A stretch of DNA of 64,000 bases, from contig JAJKFL010000005.1 in assembly GCA_021186555.1 (NCBI GenBank), forward strand, positions 7,281,178-7,345,177, in the 5' to 3' direction. The notes beneath the pieces were generated by a model. The model saw nothing but the letters and a program-made list of their open reading frames with translations. It did not search any database and was not told the origin of the DNA. This DNA is from Reticulitermes speratus (lineage: Eukaryota > Arthropoda > Insecta > Blattodea > Rhinotermitidae). Of this stretch, positions 20,727 through 31,811 are shown piece after piece; position 1 is the first letter of the stretch, and every line of letters starts with the position of its first letter. A program made the translations under genes and the position numbers.

Positions 20727-21924
20727 TTATTATTATTTACTGCAATTGGGTTTTCACCCGGTGGCAGTAGTCCTTACACTAGTACACACAATACAAATGT
20801 TTTCACCCGGTGGCAGTAGTCCTTACACTAGTACACACAATACAAATGTTTTCACCCGGTGGCAGTAGTCCTTACACTAGTACACACAATACAAATGTTT
20901 TCACCCGGTGGCAGTATTCCTTACACTAGTACACACAATACAAATGTTTTCACCCGGTGGCAGTAGTCCTTACACTAGTACACACAATACAAATGTTTTC
21001 ACACGGTGGCAGTAGTCCTTACACTAGTACACACAATACAAATGTTTTCACCCGGTGGCAGTAGTCCTTACACTAGTACACACAATACAAATGTTTTCAC
21101 CCGGTGGCAGTAGTCCTTACACTAGTACACACAATACAAATGTTTTCACCCGGTGGCAGTAGTCCTTACACTAGTACACACAATACAAATGTTTTCACCC
21201 GGTGGCAGTAGTCCTTACACTAGTACACACAATACAAATGTTTTCACACGGTGGCAGTAGTCCTTACACTAGTACACACAATACAAATGTTTTCACCCGG
21301 TGGCAGTAGTCCTTACACTAGTACACACAATACAAATGTTTTCACACGGTGGCAGTAGTCCTTACACTAGTACACACAATACAAATGTTTTCACCGTGTG
21401 CAGTAGTCCTTACACTAGTACACACAATACAAATGTTTTCACACCGGTGGCAGTAGTCCTTACACTAGTACACACAAGACAAATGTTTTCACCCGGTGGC
21501 AGTAGTCCTTACACTAGTACACACAATACAAATGTTTTCACCCGGTGGCAGTAGTCCTTACACTAGTACACACAATACAAATGTTTTCACCCGGTGGCAG
21601 TAGTCCTTACACTAGTACACACAATACAAATGTTTTCACCCGGTGGCAGTAGTCCTTACACTAGTACACACAATACAAATATTTTCACCCGGTGGCAGTA
21701 GTCCTTACACTAGTACACACAATACAAATGTTTTCACCCGGTGGCAGTAGTCCTTACACTAGTACACACAATACAAATGTTTTCACCCGGTGGCAGTAGT
21801 CCTTACACTAGTACACACAATACAAATGTTTTCACCCAGTGGCAGTAGTCCTTACACTAGTACACACAATACAAATGTTTTCACCCGGTGGCAGTAGTCC
21901 TTACACTAGTACACACAATACAAA
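20727..21924. repeat. 49-bp tandem array (about 24 copies)
   Basis: Highly homogeneous minisatellite with unit parts TTTTCACCCGGTGGCAGTAG and TCCTTACACTAGTACACACA then ATACAAATG. Variants are rare (ACACGG for ACCCGG in some units, one TATTC, one GTGTGC). It is preceded by TATTATTATTATTTACTGCA, also present before a different sequence at 43.6 kb. The frame at 21.30-21.55 kb is repeat-derived. Confidence 0.92.
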
Positions 21925-22035
21925 TGGACATAAAAATATACATAAAAATAACAATACAAAACAAACTATACACAATTACAAAACAAAATACATACATTAA
22001 ATAAAAGTACACACATTAGAACACCATAAACGCAT

Positions 22036-22197
22036 TACAAAAACATCCACACCTTAACAAAAACATCCACACCTTAACAAAAACATCCACTCCTTAACAA
22101 AAATATCCACACATTACAAAAACATCCACACCTTACAACAACATCCACTCCTTAACAAAAACATCCACACCTTACAAAAACACCCACACACAATATA
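22036..22197. repeat. 20-bp tandem array (about 8 copies)
   Basis: Unit AAAAACATCCACACCTTAAC with small changes (ACTCC, ACATTAC, CACCC). Confidence 0.85.
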
Positions 22198-22206
22198 GTT
22201 ACATAA

Positions 22207-22246
22207 ATACATACATACATACATACATACATACATACATACATAC
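22207..22246. repeat. (ACAT)n microsatellite
   Basis: About ten perfect tetranucleotide repeats. Confidence 0.9.
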
Positions 22247-22929
22247 CATGGATCCATAAGTGTGTGGGAGTGACAACTGGATGTGCAATAAGTCATAATA
22301 TACAAATATGCAGCTATACAGACTATAGAATTTTTCATTTGAACGCTATAAACTAAAACACTATAAACGTGTTTTATATATATAAGAAACTGTTCTCTGC
22401 CGAATAACGGATTTTACCACAATCAATCTGTAAACACGGGATATAGAATAATACGCACAAAATACAGCCCAATATAAAATTATCGATTAGGTTTAAAATT
22501 TGTTAATTTTTTAAAACTTAATATTTGCGGAAAAATAAAAATAATAATATCTTATATAAGTTTATATTTAATCCCCAGTTTCCTTCAGGAGACAAAATTT
22601 CCATTTTCGTCTTGTGAAACGGCTTTTTTTCTCTCGCTGCCTGGACGAAACTCTTTTCGAATAAAGTATTTCCAAACGTGCCTACTAAATAACAATGTCT
22701 ATCCGTATCATTGTACTATAAAACACTTTTTAGTTAAGTTCAAATATAAATTTTAAGACTTTACAAATGCCTTATCTTACAAAAACGTTTTGATTTATAT
22801 GATGTAATATTAGTACAAGGCAAAAATTCGTAGTGCATTTGGAAACACCACTCAACATGTACACACGTAAACAAAATACCAGATGACAAATCTGATAAAG
22901 ATAATGATGATTGCGACGACATATGATGA
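22247..22929. other. No gene recognised
   Basis: AT-rich, no recognised feature. Confidence 0.4.
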
Positions 22930-23395
22930 TAAAAATTAGGCCTGCACCTCCACAAGCCTAATTTTTAGACGCTTTTCGCAAAATTGCGAAAAGCGACTAT
23001 TAATTTTATGTCTGTCCGTCTGTCCGCATGTAACAACTCGGCTCCCACTGGACGGATCTTCATGAAATTTGATATTTAATTATTTTGCGAAATTCTGTCA
23101 AGGAAATTCAAGTTTCATTAACATCTGACAAGAATAACGGGTACTTTACATAAAGACCTATGTACGTTTATGATAATATCTCCCTGAATTCCTCTGAGAA
23201 TGAGAAATATTTCAGACAAAAGTTGTAAAGAAAATCAAAACACAAACTTTATGTTCAATAAATGTTTTCCAAAATCGTGCCATTTGTGAGATAATGTGGA
23301 AAAATATGGTAGAGCCGGACAGGCCGCAGATGAATGTATAATACGGTGCATGCGCGTTGCATGCTGGATAAATAAGGTAAGAATATAGACACACA
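22930..23395 (-). repeat. Interspersed repeat E, copy 3 (longest)
   Basis: Read on minus, the unit runs from GCATGCGCG and GGCCTGTCCGGCTCTACCAT through CCACATTATCTCACAAATGG, GTCTGAAATATTTCTCATTC, AAGTACCCGTTATTCTTGTC and GATCCGTCCAGTGGGAGCCG, to a terminal 26-bp hairpin at 22,970-22,995 (CGCTTTTCGCA/TGCGAAAAGCG). An outer inverted repeat AAAAATTAGGC/GCCTAATTTTT (22,930-22,968) flanks this end. It carries no coding frame. Confidence 0.65.
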
Positions 23396-24918
23396 CTCGG
23401 TATATTTAATGCTAATTGCTTTCCCACTGCGAAAATGGTTACGCGAAGGCGCCCCAGTGTTACGTTATACTTAATTTGGATATGTTGTCACTTTACGGGT
23501 TTACTGGCCAGTACTGCCCAGGGCATCCAGTCTTTCGGTTTATGAAACGTGTTAATAAACAAGGCTTCGGTCCTCCGCAAGGCCTGAGTCTATGCACAAC
23601 TGCAGGAACTCAACACCCTGTCCAAGTATTCGAGTAGCCACAAACCGCGCAGCTTCGCCTGCCGTACACCTTTATAAGTCCACTACAAATTTCGCTAAAA
23701 ACAGCGGTAGAAAATTCCTTCTAAATGCCTGTAAATTTCTAGCAGACCTGACGCGCACCCAGAATTTTTATTGGATGAGCCTGACTTTGAGGCTATATAT
23801 AATTTATGTTTGATTTTAAAAAAATATGTTATAAAATTCATGTCACAAACGTAACTATATATTCCATGACTCAATGACTTAATTTAAATTACAAGGTCTA
23901 ACCTTCTTGCTTTTTTTTTAAATTTATCTAAGGTTTTTATTTTATTTTTAAAAATTCCAATGCACCAGTCATCAGCTGATTTCAGTGGATGATTTAGCCT
24001 GAAGTATAAATCATTTAAAACTTTTGATATCACCATGTCTATAAAATCTGTCTTTTTTAAGATCTCTATTGGGGGGGGGGGGGGGTTCAGCCCGGCAGGT
24101 CCCCCTTTTTGGGGGCGCGCTGTTACTATAATAATACCTCAGAAGATGGTGTCAGTCAAGATTTTGAAAAAAAGAATAAAGAACATTCTATGCCTCGCTG
24201 ATCTTTAGCGCCTAGATTTAGGCAGGCAATATAACAGCGTTTAGTGTTTCAGGATAAAGATTTTACGCGCAGAAATGCAGGTAATTATATAAGGCGTTTT
24301 TAACTCCTCTTAACTGGAAATGAACTACAGGATATCACTCGTCACTTCAGTGATAATATACGTATATAAGAAGCTCTATAATTCTAACGTTGGTGATTTT
24401 TTTTTGTCATTTTTTTTCTTTGGGTAAGAGTGTATTAAAAACCTATACTGAGGCAGTTAGTATTATATTAGAGTCTATCGTCATCCATTTCTCTAAATAT
24501 TCGCCGTCGGACTGTCGTATCAGAAGCTGAGGCTCTCTACAAATTTCCTGCGTCCAATAGAGCGGACAGCAGAGCCATTCATTAGTTCTGTGTTGCCTCA
24601 TTTAGGACGTGCCAGAGTTCTGGCTGCATCAATTGTCCACTTGATCTCTGTGTCTTTCGTCTGATTGAGCGAATTATTACCCTGCAACATGCGAACTCGC
24701 CTGGAAACCCCCCCGACACACAAAATACGTCACAGATGTAACTGTCCCTCTGTTTGAAATGTCACAAGTGGGTAACTTACGTGTAGGCCTATCACAGGTT
24801 TTGGGGAGATGAGAAAAGCTTTAAATTTGTCAGGACAGATTTATGACTTTATAAACAATAAATGCCCGCTATTTGACTGGAAGGCAAAGTATTGTGTTTT
24901 TTTTTGCAGATGTCATAA
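23396..24918. other. No gene recognised; G run
   Basis: A 14-16 bp G run lies at about 24,070-24,086. Frames of 73 codons at 23.4-23.8 kb have no recognisable domain. Nothing else was identified. Confidence 0.45.
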
Positions 24919-25003
24919 TACAGGGCATACACAAAAGAATGGTGCGGTTTCAATAGTGAATACTATTGAAACCGCACCATTCATTTGTGTATGCCCTGTA
25001 TAT
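24919..25003. mobile_element. 84-bp palindromic MITE, copy 2
   Basis: Same hairpin as at 15.7 kb: TACAGGGCATACACAAAAGA ... TGGTGCGGTTTCAATAGTG, a loop and the complement ending GTATGCCCTGTAT. The hairpin arms match each other better than they match the other copy in places. Confidence 0.8.
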
Positions 25004-25440
25004 CTGTCACTACGTGTAAGAGTTTATTCTTCTGTTTTGGACTTTACTTACTTCGCCTTGTTCACCAGGTGCTGATTGCGATTGTGATCTGAGACAGAAG
25101 TAACTGCAAGATAAAAACTTAATGAATACCTCAAAATATTTAAAATGTCGTCTAATATAAATAAGGGGATAAAATAAAACATGGTGTTTGTGACTAGACC
25201 AAACACTGGACAAATGAGAAATGTATGTGAAATTACATTTACTGCGGAAATAGTTTAAGAAGTTAATTCGACTTACGTGGCTTAAGATAATCCTAAGTCA
25301 CAGATGTTAATGATGTCAGAGAAAAACTTTCGGTTTAGAGCTCAATAGATGTCAACATGAAGGGAGGTGCTTGGCGACCGTCTTGGTTAATTGAGTGTGG
25401 AAGGATGGAAGAAGCAAGAGAAAGATGGATGAAGAAAACG

Positions 25441-25869
25441 TAGACCGGTGTAGTAACAGACATCCAGATAGAATAGATAGATAGGTATAGATAGATAGAT
25501 AATAGTACAAGCATAAAAAAAAATGGTGCGGTTTTAGTAGTAGTTCAGTTTTAAAAGACATTCTTGTTAGCCTGTATAGATAGATATAGGTAGGTAGATA
25601 GGTAGGTAAGTAGGTAGGTATAAAGATAGATAGATAGATAGATAGGTAGGTTAGATAGGTAGGTAAGTAGGTAGGTGGAAAGATAGGATAGATAGATAGT
25701 AGGTAGGTAGATAGGTAGATAGGTAGGTGGGAAGGTAGGTAGAAGTAGTAGGTAGTAGTAATGGTTAGATAGATAGGTAGATGGAAGATAGGTAGGTAGG
25801 TAAGGAAGGTAGATAGATAGATAGATGGATGGATAGATAGATCGACAGATAAATAGATAAATAGATAGA

Positions 25870-25902
<33 letters not shown>

Positions 25903-25905
25903 TGC
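25441..25905. repeat. GATA/GGTA-rich microsatellite
   Basis: Compound tetranucleotide tract of GATA, GGTA and GACA units. It is interrupted at 25,505-25,560 by a sequence that includes AATGGTGCGGTTTTAGTAGT, a half-copy of the 84-bp MITE. Confidence 0.85.
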
Positions 25906-26688
25906 AGGCATTTAGAAAAGTAGTCGTATAGACAGATAACTCAAAATCTAACTTTCTAAATCCGATATTATCTCTTTAAATTTAAATTTTTTATAAAATA
26001 TTTTGCTCCCACATTGTCCAGTTGCTTACGTGTTACGTAAAGGAAAATGTTGTTGGAATTTTGCAGTACATTTTAGAATGCATGGAAATCAAAGTATGAT
26101 AAACTTTCAGAGACAGACAATTTCTTGTTCGCATTTATCTTGCCAGCAGACTTCGTGTCTTAAACCCTGACTCTCTGTGTAAACACAGGCGAAGGAGAGA
26201 TGGCTGTCCCATGTTTTGGGTTGCGTGTTGTTGCCTGTCAAAATATCTGGAAAGCTTCATTATTTAAGTTCCGATAGCACAACAAGTGGCAGTCAGTGCG
26301 CGTGTGAAAAAGCGCAGAGGAAGTTAAGTGGCTTCATTTACTTCTACAAGAGTCGTTTCAACGTCAAATGATTGAAAGCTCTGATATCGTCAAAACAGCG
26401 ACATTTGGATGCAACAATGAAGTGACAGTTGTCCTGTGTGGAGAAAAAGGAGAGAATTGTAGCAATGTGTTTTGTGTTTTTTTATCTCTGAAAATGCATG
26501 TCCGAACCCACATTTTCAATCAGAAAGATATAGAAGAGGTACTTCATTTTACCGCATGTTGATACGTTTGTATCCATTTATAGTTAACAACACAATCAGT
26601 AAGCACAGTTTTTGACAGTCAATTAATTTTTTATGTATCATATAAGTAGCAACAGATCCGAATATGTTTAACGCAGGAGAAACTTTTA
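25906..26688. other. Mostly featureless; one weak frame
   Basis: A 64-codon frame at 26,368-26,562 (+) contains CSNVFCVFLSLKMHVRTH, loosely like the second half of a C2H2 zinc finger (L..H...H). There is no splice, promoter or homology evidence, so I do not call a gene. Confidence 0.3.
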
Positions 26689-26784
26689 TTAAAAAAACCG
26701 TTAAATTAAATTAAGTTAGAAACCAACCGATGCACACTAAAACCACTCTTTAAGTAGCTTTATTATAAAATTGTTAAAATTGTA

Positions 26785-26824
26785 CCCCTACACGTGTTTC
26801 GATCCTAGGATCATCGTCAGGGGG
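26785..26824 (-). ncRNA. Hammerhead ribozyme (intact)
   Basis: On minus: stem I CCCC/GGGG, CTGACGA, stem II GATCCTAGGATC, GAAA, CACGTG, TA. All core positions are conserved. Confidence 0.82.
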
Positions 26825-26939
26825 GTTTCTTGCTAAAAGCTACAGTCACTTCAACACATGATTTAAAATATTCTATCTGCACTCTGCAATATCTGCACAC
26901 TATCATGTGTTGAAGTGACTGTAGCTTTTAGCAAGAAAC

Positions 26940-26979
26940 CCTCCTGACGATGATCCTAGGATCGAAACACGTGTAGGGG
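26940..26979 (+). ncRNA. Hammerhead ribozyme (intact)
   Basis: Stem I CCTC/GGGG (one wobble), CTGACGA from 26,944, stem II GATCCTAGGATC, GAAA, CACGTG, TA. Predicted cleavage is after 26,975. Confidence 0.8.
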
Positions 26980-27109
26980 TACAATTTTAACAATTTTATA
27001 ATGAAGCTACTTAAAGAGTGGTTTTAGTGTGCATCGGTTGGTTTCTAACTTAATTTAATATGACGAAGATGCACGGTGTCAACAGTGTGAAATTTAAAAA
27101 AACCGTGTA

Positions 27110-27643
27110 CAGTGATACCTCGGCTAACGAAGATAATTCGTTCCGGAATCACATTCGTTAGCCGAAATCTTCGTTAGCCGAATCGTGATTTCCCGTAGGT
27201 TTCTATAGAAAATCGTTTAATTCGTTCTGGATGCTGCCCACTATTTAAAGATAAGTTTTATAAAATAGTGAAAAGCACACTATAAAAGGGCAAAAACTCA
27301 CCGAAGGCTGAGATGAACAGCTACCGAATTGGATGAAGGAGAATGGAAAGTAGAATGAAAAACTGACGATCTTTAGACTATTATACTGAAAATATATTAT
27401 ACACTTTATACTATTAAACTGAAAATATGTACACAACGTTTTTATTATTCTTCTTCCAAATTTTCGAAGTTTATTCAAGGTAAGTCTCCTCTTCTTCAGT
27501 AGCTGGCCTCTGTCTCTTTGCATCCACTAAAACATTCGTTAGCCGAATCCATATTCGTTAGCCGAGTCCGAAAAACAGCGAAAAAAATCTTCGTTAGCAG
27601 AAAAATTCGTTAGTAGGGTCACTCGTTAGCCGAGGTATAACTG
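27110..27643. mobile_element. pogo/Tigger-type MITE
   Basis: 534 bp with ends CAGTGATACCTCGGCTAACG and CGTTAGCCGAGGTATAACTG, flanked by TA (27,108-27,109; 27,644-27,645). Subterminal copies of TTCGTTAGCCGAA occur in both orientations. It inserted 4 bp outside the HHR element, just beyond that element's duplicated target site. There is no transposase frame. Confidence 0.82.
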
Positions 27644-27961
27644 TAATTGTCGACTTTTCAAAGAAGATCCCAAACATGGAGATTTTTAGACGAAAATGTT
27701 TAAGGAAAAATTATTACGAAACATAAAAAATCTGACACAAAATGATCCAATTCATTGTTCTCATTTCCTGTATTTGCATCTGTATGCTAGGCGACCATAA
27801 CCGGATTTTATAATGCAGGAAGAGGTCTAGGCGAATATTAGTTTCGTTGTCGAATGCAAAACAACAACATGGCTACCTCCCGAAACAAACTACTCTTTTT
27901 GTGTTTGATGATAACGAGTAATGACCAATTAGATTAGGCATGTAATTTTAATATGGGTATA

Positions 27962-29277
27962 CGAGGTCTGACACAAAAAAACGAGACTAACCCTATAGCT
28001 CTGGAACCAAGAGTGGGGGGATGAAACAAATAAACGGCTATGGAACATGATCTGTCCTGTCACAGTGTTACAAGTTTCAGCTCGATCGCTTCACTCAGTA
28101 CAAGTTGACGCATCTTCAAATATAGACGTGTTTTTACCCTCGGACGGAAAATGTCGGACTGCAAAAGTGAACAACGAGTTAACATCAAGTTTCTTGTTAA
28201 TCTGAAGAAATCCGCGACGGAAACTTTTCAGTTATTGACTGAGGCTTATGGTGAAGATTGCATATCTCGTGCACGCGTTTTTGAATGGCACAAACGATTT
28301 TCGGAAGGCAGAGAAAGCGTGAAAGATGATGATCGCCCAGGCCGGCCACGCACAGCTGTTAACGATGACAACATTGAAAAAGTGCGACATGTGATTCGAA
28401 AAGAGAGAAGGTTGGGTGTTCGAGCAGTAGCTGAGAAAGTTAATTTGGATAGGGAAAGTTTTTTACGAATTCTAACGGAAGAATTGAACATGACAAAGGT
28501 TTGTGCAAAAATGGTTCCAAAAATTCTGTCAGATGAACAAAAAGAACGCCGCCAGGAATTGTGTTCGGACCTTTTGCAACGCATTGAGGATGAACCAGGT
28601 TTGTTGAATTCGGTCATTACTTGTGATGAAACTTGGATATTTACGTATGATCCGGAAACCAAGCGACAATCAATGCAATGGAAGTCAACATCATCTCCAA
28701 GACCAAAAAAAAGCACGCATGAGTCGTTCGAAGTTCAAGGCCATGTTGATTGTTTTCTTCGATATCCAGGGTATTGTGATGGCAGAGTGGGTACCTAGCG
28801 GCCAGATGGTAAATCAACACTATTACATTGAAGTGTTGACGAAATTACGGGAACGTGTGAGAAGGAAACGACCGGAATTGTGGCAAAACGGGTGGATTTT
28901 GCATCAGGATAACGCGCCAGCCCACAACGCTTTGTCTGTGAAGCAGTTTTTAGCCAATAAAAACATCACTGTGATGGAGCACCCACCTTATTCGCCATAC
29001 CTCGCTCCCTGTGACTTCTACCTCTTCCCAAAGATCAAGTCGGTGCTCAAAGGGACCCATTTTTTATCGGTAGAAGATGTGAAAGTAAAAACGACGGAGA
29101 TCCTCAACAGTCTGACAAAAAATGACATGCAGAATTTCTTTGAACGTTGGCAGCATCGTATGCAGCTGTGTGTTAACTCAGAAGGAACTACTTTGAAGGC
29201 GATCGTAGTTAATTTGCTGAATTTGTCAAACAGAAATAGTTGCAGACACAGTCTCGTTTTTTTTGTGTTAGACCTCG
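27962..29277 (+). mobile_element. mariner transposon, nearly complete
   Basis: 1,316 bp flanked by TA dinucleotides (27,960-27,961; 29,278-29,279). The terminal inverted repeats begin CGAGGTCTGACACAAAAAAA (left) and, read inward, CGAGGTCTAACACAAAAAAA (right), followed by CGAGACT on both sides. Length, TA target, TIR size and a single transposase frame fit a canonical mariner. The good state of the TIRs and coding region suggests a fairly recent insertion. Confidence 0.92.
28151..29212 (+). pseudogene. mariner transposase, frameshifted (DD34D)
   Basis: Would cut and paste the surrounding element at TA sites. The first frame (28,151-28,798) begins MSDCKSEQRVNIKFLVNL and carries the two helix-turn-helix regions (about residues 8-110, ending in the GRPRTA AT-hook-like motif) and the first catalytic Asp in CDETW (codon 28,625-28,627). 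An eight-A run at 28,705-28,712 appears to hold one extra A and shifts the frame. The second frame supplies HQDNAPAH (Asp at 28,908) and YSPYLAPCDFYLF (Asp at 29,013), with 34 residues between, hence DD34D. A second likely one-base insertion near 29,188 precedes the expected end ...YFEGD. The start is the only Met before the HTH. The protein is non-functional as written. The subfamily was not assigned. Confidence 0.9.
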
Positions 29278-29279
29278 TA

Positions 29280-29755
29280 GGTCATAAACATATACAAATA
29301 TTTTGTATCAAGTTCTGTCTACTTGTCATTATAATTACAGTTACAAATATTGTCACAATGGTAACATTTGAAGTTATGGCTGACAAATTTAACTAACAGT
29401 AGATTTCTACTAATGAAAACTACACACAGAAATGAATTTTTCACAACCTGTAACGAAAAGCTAGCTTGCGACTCCTCTAGCCTAACCACATAATTTGAAA
29501 CCTTTTAAGAAATGCAGCACATTAGTTCTTCCCAGACGTTCTTGTTAGAAGGTACAAGCAGTATATTAGTGCGCCAGGCTTCAAGAAGTTTACTTTTCAT
29601 AGGTTAGGAATCCACCTACGTATTGTGAAATTTGGCAGGTTCGTGACAGGTTTCAACGTGGATCACCTGCCAGTTTAAATTAAGGGTCTTGATTAAAGGA
29701 ATATGACTCGACTGTTTTACAGCCTCTTTCTTCACAAACTTTAGAAAAACTGTAA
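29280..29755. other. No gene recognised
   Basis: Downstream of mariner; no identifiable features. Confidence 0.4.
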
Positions 29756-30075
29756 ACTAGGTACAGTGAAAAAAAAATGTGAAAAACGTAAAGTGAGAAA
29801 TATATGAAGAATATAAAGTGAGAAAAGTGTGAACACAGTAAAGTGGGAAATAGGTGAACAATACAAAGTGAGATATGTGAGAATGTGGAAAGTAAGAAAA
29901 GCGAAAAAAAAAAGATAAAGTGAAAATGTGTGAAAACGCCAAAGTTAAAGTGTGTGAAAAGGTACAGTGAGAAGAGTGCGAAACCGGTAAAGTGAGAATG
30001 GTTTGAACAGAGCGAAGTGATAAAATTGTGAAGAAGGTAAAGTGAGGAAGTGTGAATAAACTAAAATGAGAAAAG
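29756..30075. repeat. Degenerate tandem repeat, period about 22-24 bp
   Basis: Irregular repeats of GTAAAGTGAGAAA and GTGTGAA. It produces a 125-codon Ser/Phe/His-rich frame on minus that is a periodicity artefact. Confidence 0.7.
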
Positions 30076-30094
30076 TATAGACATAAGGAGTTTA

Positions 30095-30200
30095 CGATCG
30101 ATCGATCTATCCGTCTGTCTGTACGCACGGACACTCAAGCATCTCTAGAGGAAATTTTCATGACATTTGATATTTGGAATTTTAAATAAAATTTGTCGGC
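30095..30200 (-). repeat. Interspersed repeat E fragment
   Basis: A GATCGATCGATC-type start, CCGTCTGTCTGTACGC and AAATTTTCATGACATTTGAT match the end of repeat E on minus. Confidence 0.45.
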
Positions 30201-30334
30201 TTCATCACTGTCGGTCATTTCACGTGGCGACCCACGTGCCTGCCGTTATGCGCACATCTCGCGCGTAGTTAATTAAATATTAATCAGAGCAATACATTTA
30301 TGGAACAGATGTTACACAGTAAAATAAAGTACAC

Positions 30335-30885
30335 TTTTTTTTTTATGGCTCGACAGCCCTATATGGGCCTGGGCCTCCTCGTTTCGTCGAGGTTTCATGG
30401 TCACACACATTTGAGACACACCACAGTCGGTAGGACTCTTCTGGACGAGGGACCAGCTCGTCGCAGAGACCTCTACCTGACAACACACAACACTCACAAG
30501 AGACAGACATCCATGCCCCCTGGTGGGATTTTTTTTTTCCTGTCCGGGGTTTTTCCCCTTTGATCCATTTTTGTACTGTTTAAATCCTTTCGTCCTTCAT
30601 GTCACTTTACGTTCCATATTACCGTCCTTACAACTAACACAACACAAACATCCATGCCCCCGGTGGGATTTTTTTTTTTTTACTAATTCCTTGGTTTTCC
30701 CCTTTGATGATCCATTTTTGTTCTGTATTAATCCTTTTTCGTCCTTTCATGTCACTTACGGTCACAACCGTCTTTTTACAACACAACACAAACATCCATG
30801 CCCCCGGCGGGATTGGAACCAAAAATCCCAGTAAGCGAGCGGCCGAAGACCCACGCCTTAGACCGCACGGCCACTGGGATTGGCG
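30335..30885 (-). mobile_element. SINE-B with internal triplication
   Basis: 551-bp SINE-B on minus, bounded by the 8-bp repeat AAGTACAC (30,327-30,334; 30,886-30,893). Between body and tRNA head, the segment beginning ACATCCATGCCCCC is present three times (about 30,508, 30,650 and 30,791), with two intervening blocks of about 140 bp sharing CCATTTTTGT, CCTTTCGTCC-type and CATGTCACTT. The other SINE-B copies have one such segment. The tRNA head with GTGGCCGTGCGGTCTAAGGC is intact, but the first two B-box regions are replaced by T runs. Confidence 0.85.
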
Positions 30886-30893
30886 AAGTACAC

Positions 30894-31268
30894 ATTTAGC
30901 TACATGCAATACATTTTTGTGTGTAAAACTTGCGATTTTCGATATAAGTAATAAGAATATATCAAAATATTTCGGATGTTTACTGCATACCTAAATTGTG
31001 TACTTATTTGTTTAGAGGGAAGGCGAAAGGAAAGACTGTCTTACGTTACTTAGTTGAAAACAAATCACAGTAGCGTTAATTGAACTTTGGTCAAAAGGCC
31101 ATGTTTGTTATCCTGAGGCTGTTATTGTGAATTAGAAGTTCATTCAGCCTGTTTAATAGGACAGTGGGTACAAAAGTGAAGATTCTTGTTTATACGACAG
31201 TTGTCATCTGACGTCATCAGTTCTAGAAAGCTCAATAAGCTGCTATTGAGGGACGACATTACGAAAAG
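30894..31268. other. No gene recognised
   Basis: No identifiable features. Confidence 0.4.
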
Positions 31269-31285
31269 TATGAGGAAAGTTCGTA

Positions 31286-31567
31286 TGAGGCACTGCGCTA
31301 CAAGCCGGAACGTAGCGGGTTCGATTCCCGATGGTGTCAGTGGAATTTTTCATTGACATAATCGTTTCAGTCGCACTATGGCCTGGGGTCGACTCAGTCT
31401 CTAACAGAAATGAGTACCAGGAATATTTCCTGGGGGGTAAAGGCGGCCGGTGCGTAGGGCTGAAACCTTACCACCTTTATGTGCCGATTGTCTAGAAATC
31501 TGGGGGCCTCAACCTCCTGGGAACCCTAAGTGTCTATCCAGGCCTGTAATGGGATTGCTTTACCTTT
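31286..31567 (+). mobile_element. SINE-A with 17-bp TSD
   Basis: Starts inside the tRNA head (TGAGGCACTGCGCTACAAGC), contains the exact B box GGTTCGATTCC, and runs to the TTTACC tail. The duplication TATGAGGAAAGTTCGTA (31,269-31,285; 31,568-31,584) is perfect, indicating a young insertion. Confidence 0.9.
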
Positions 31568-31811
31568 TATGAGGAAAGTTCGTATATTCTGTAAGTATTA
31601 GTCATACTTAAATCGGAGTATTCAGTACTATTTGGTAGTCATGCAACAGCTGTCTGGCTAGCATTCCTCATTTATATGTGTTCGATTCAGAAGCTTTCTA
31701 TTAAAACATAAAACCCATGAAGATTAAAAAAATAATGAGAATTCTCTTTCCTGCCTGATATTTCTAAATTCCAACAAGCTCACTGACATCACCCGCTTTT
31801 CCTTGTGATAT

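Larger units (their letters stand above)
26702..27093 (+). mobile_element. Complete HHR inverted-repeat element
   Basis: The arms start AAACCAACCGATGCACAC and are nearly perfect over about 150 bp, with an outward-pointing intact ribozyme in each. A right tail, GATGCACGGTGTCAACAGTG then TGAAAT, is the same one-sided tail as in other copies. The unit is framed by the 13-bp duplication TTAAAAAAACCGT (26,689-26,701; 27,094-27,106). It has no reading frame. Confidence 0.82.

Noticed and set aside
28246..28716. 156-codon minus-strand frame
   Set aside because: Antisense shadow of the mariner transposase.
29757..30134. 125-codon Phe/Ser/His-rich minus frame
   Set aside because: Product of a degenerate 22-24 bp tandem repeat; no domain or composition typical of a real protein.
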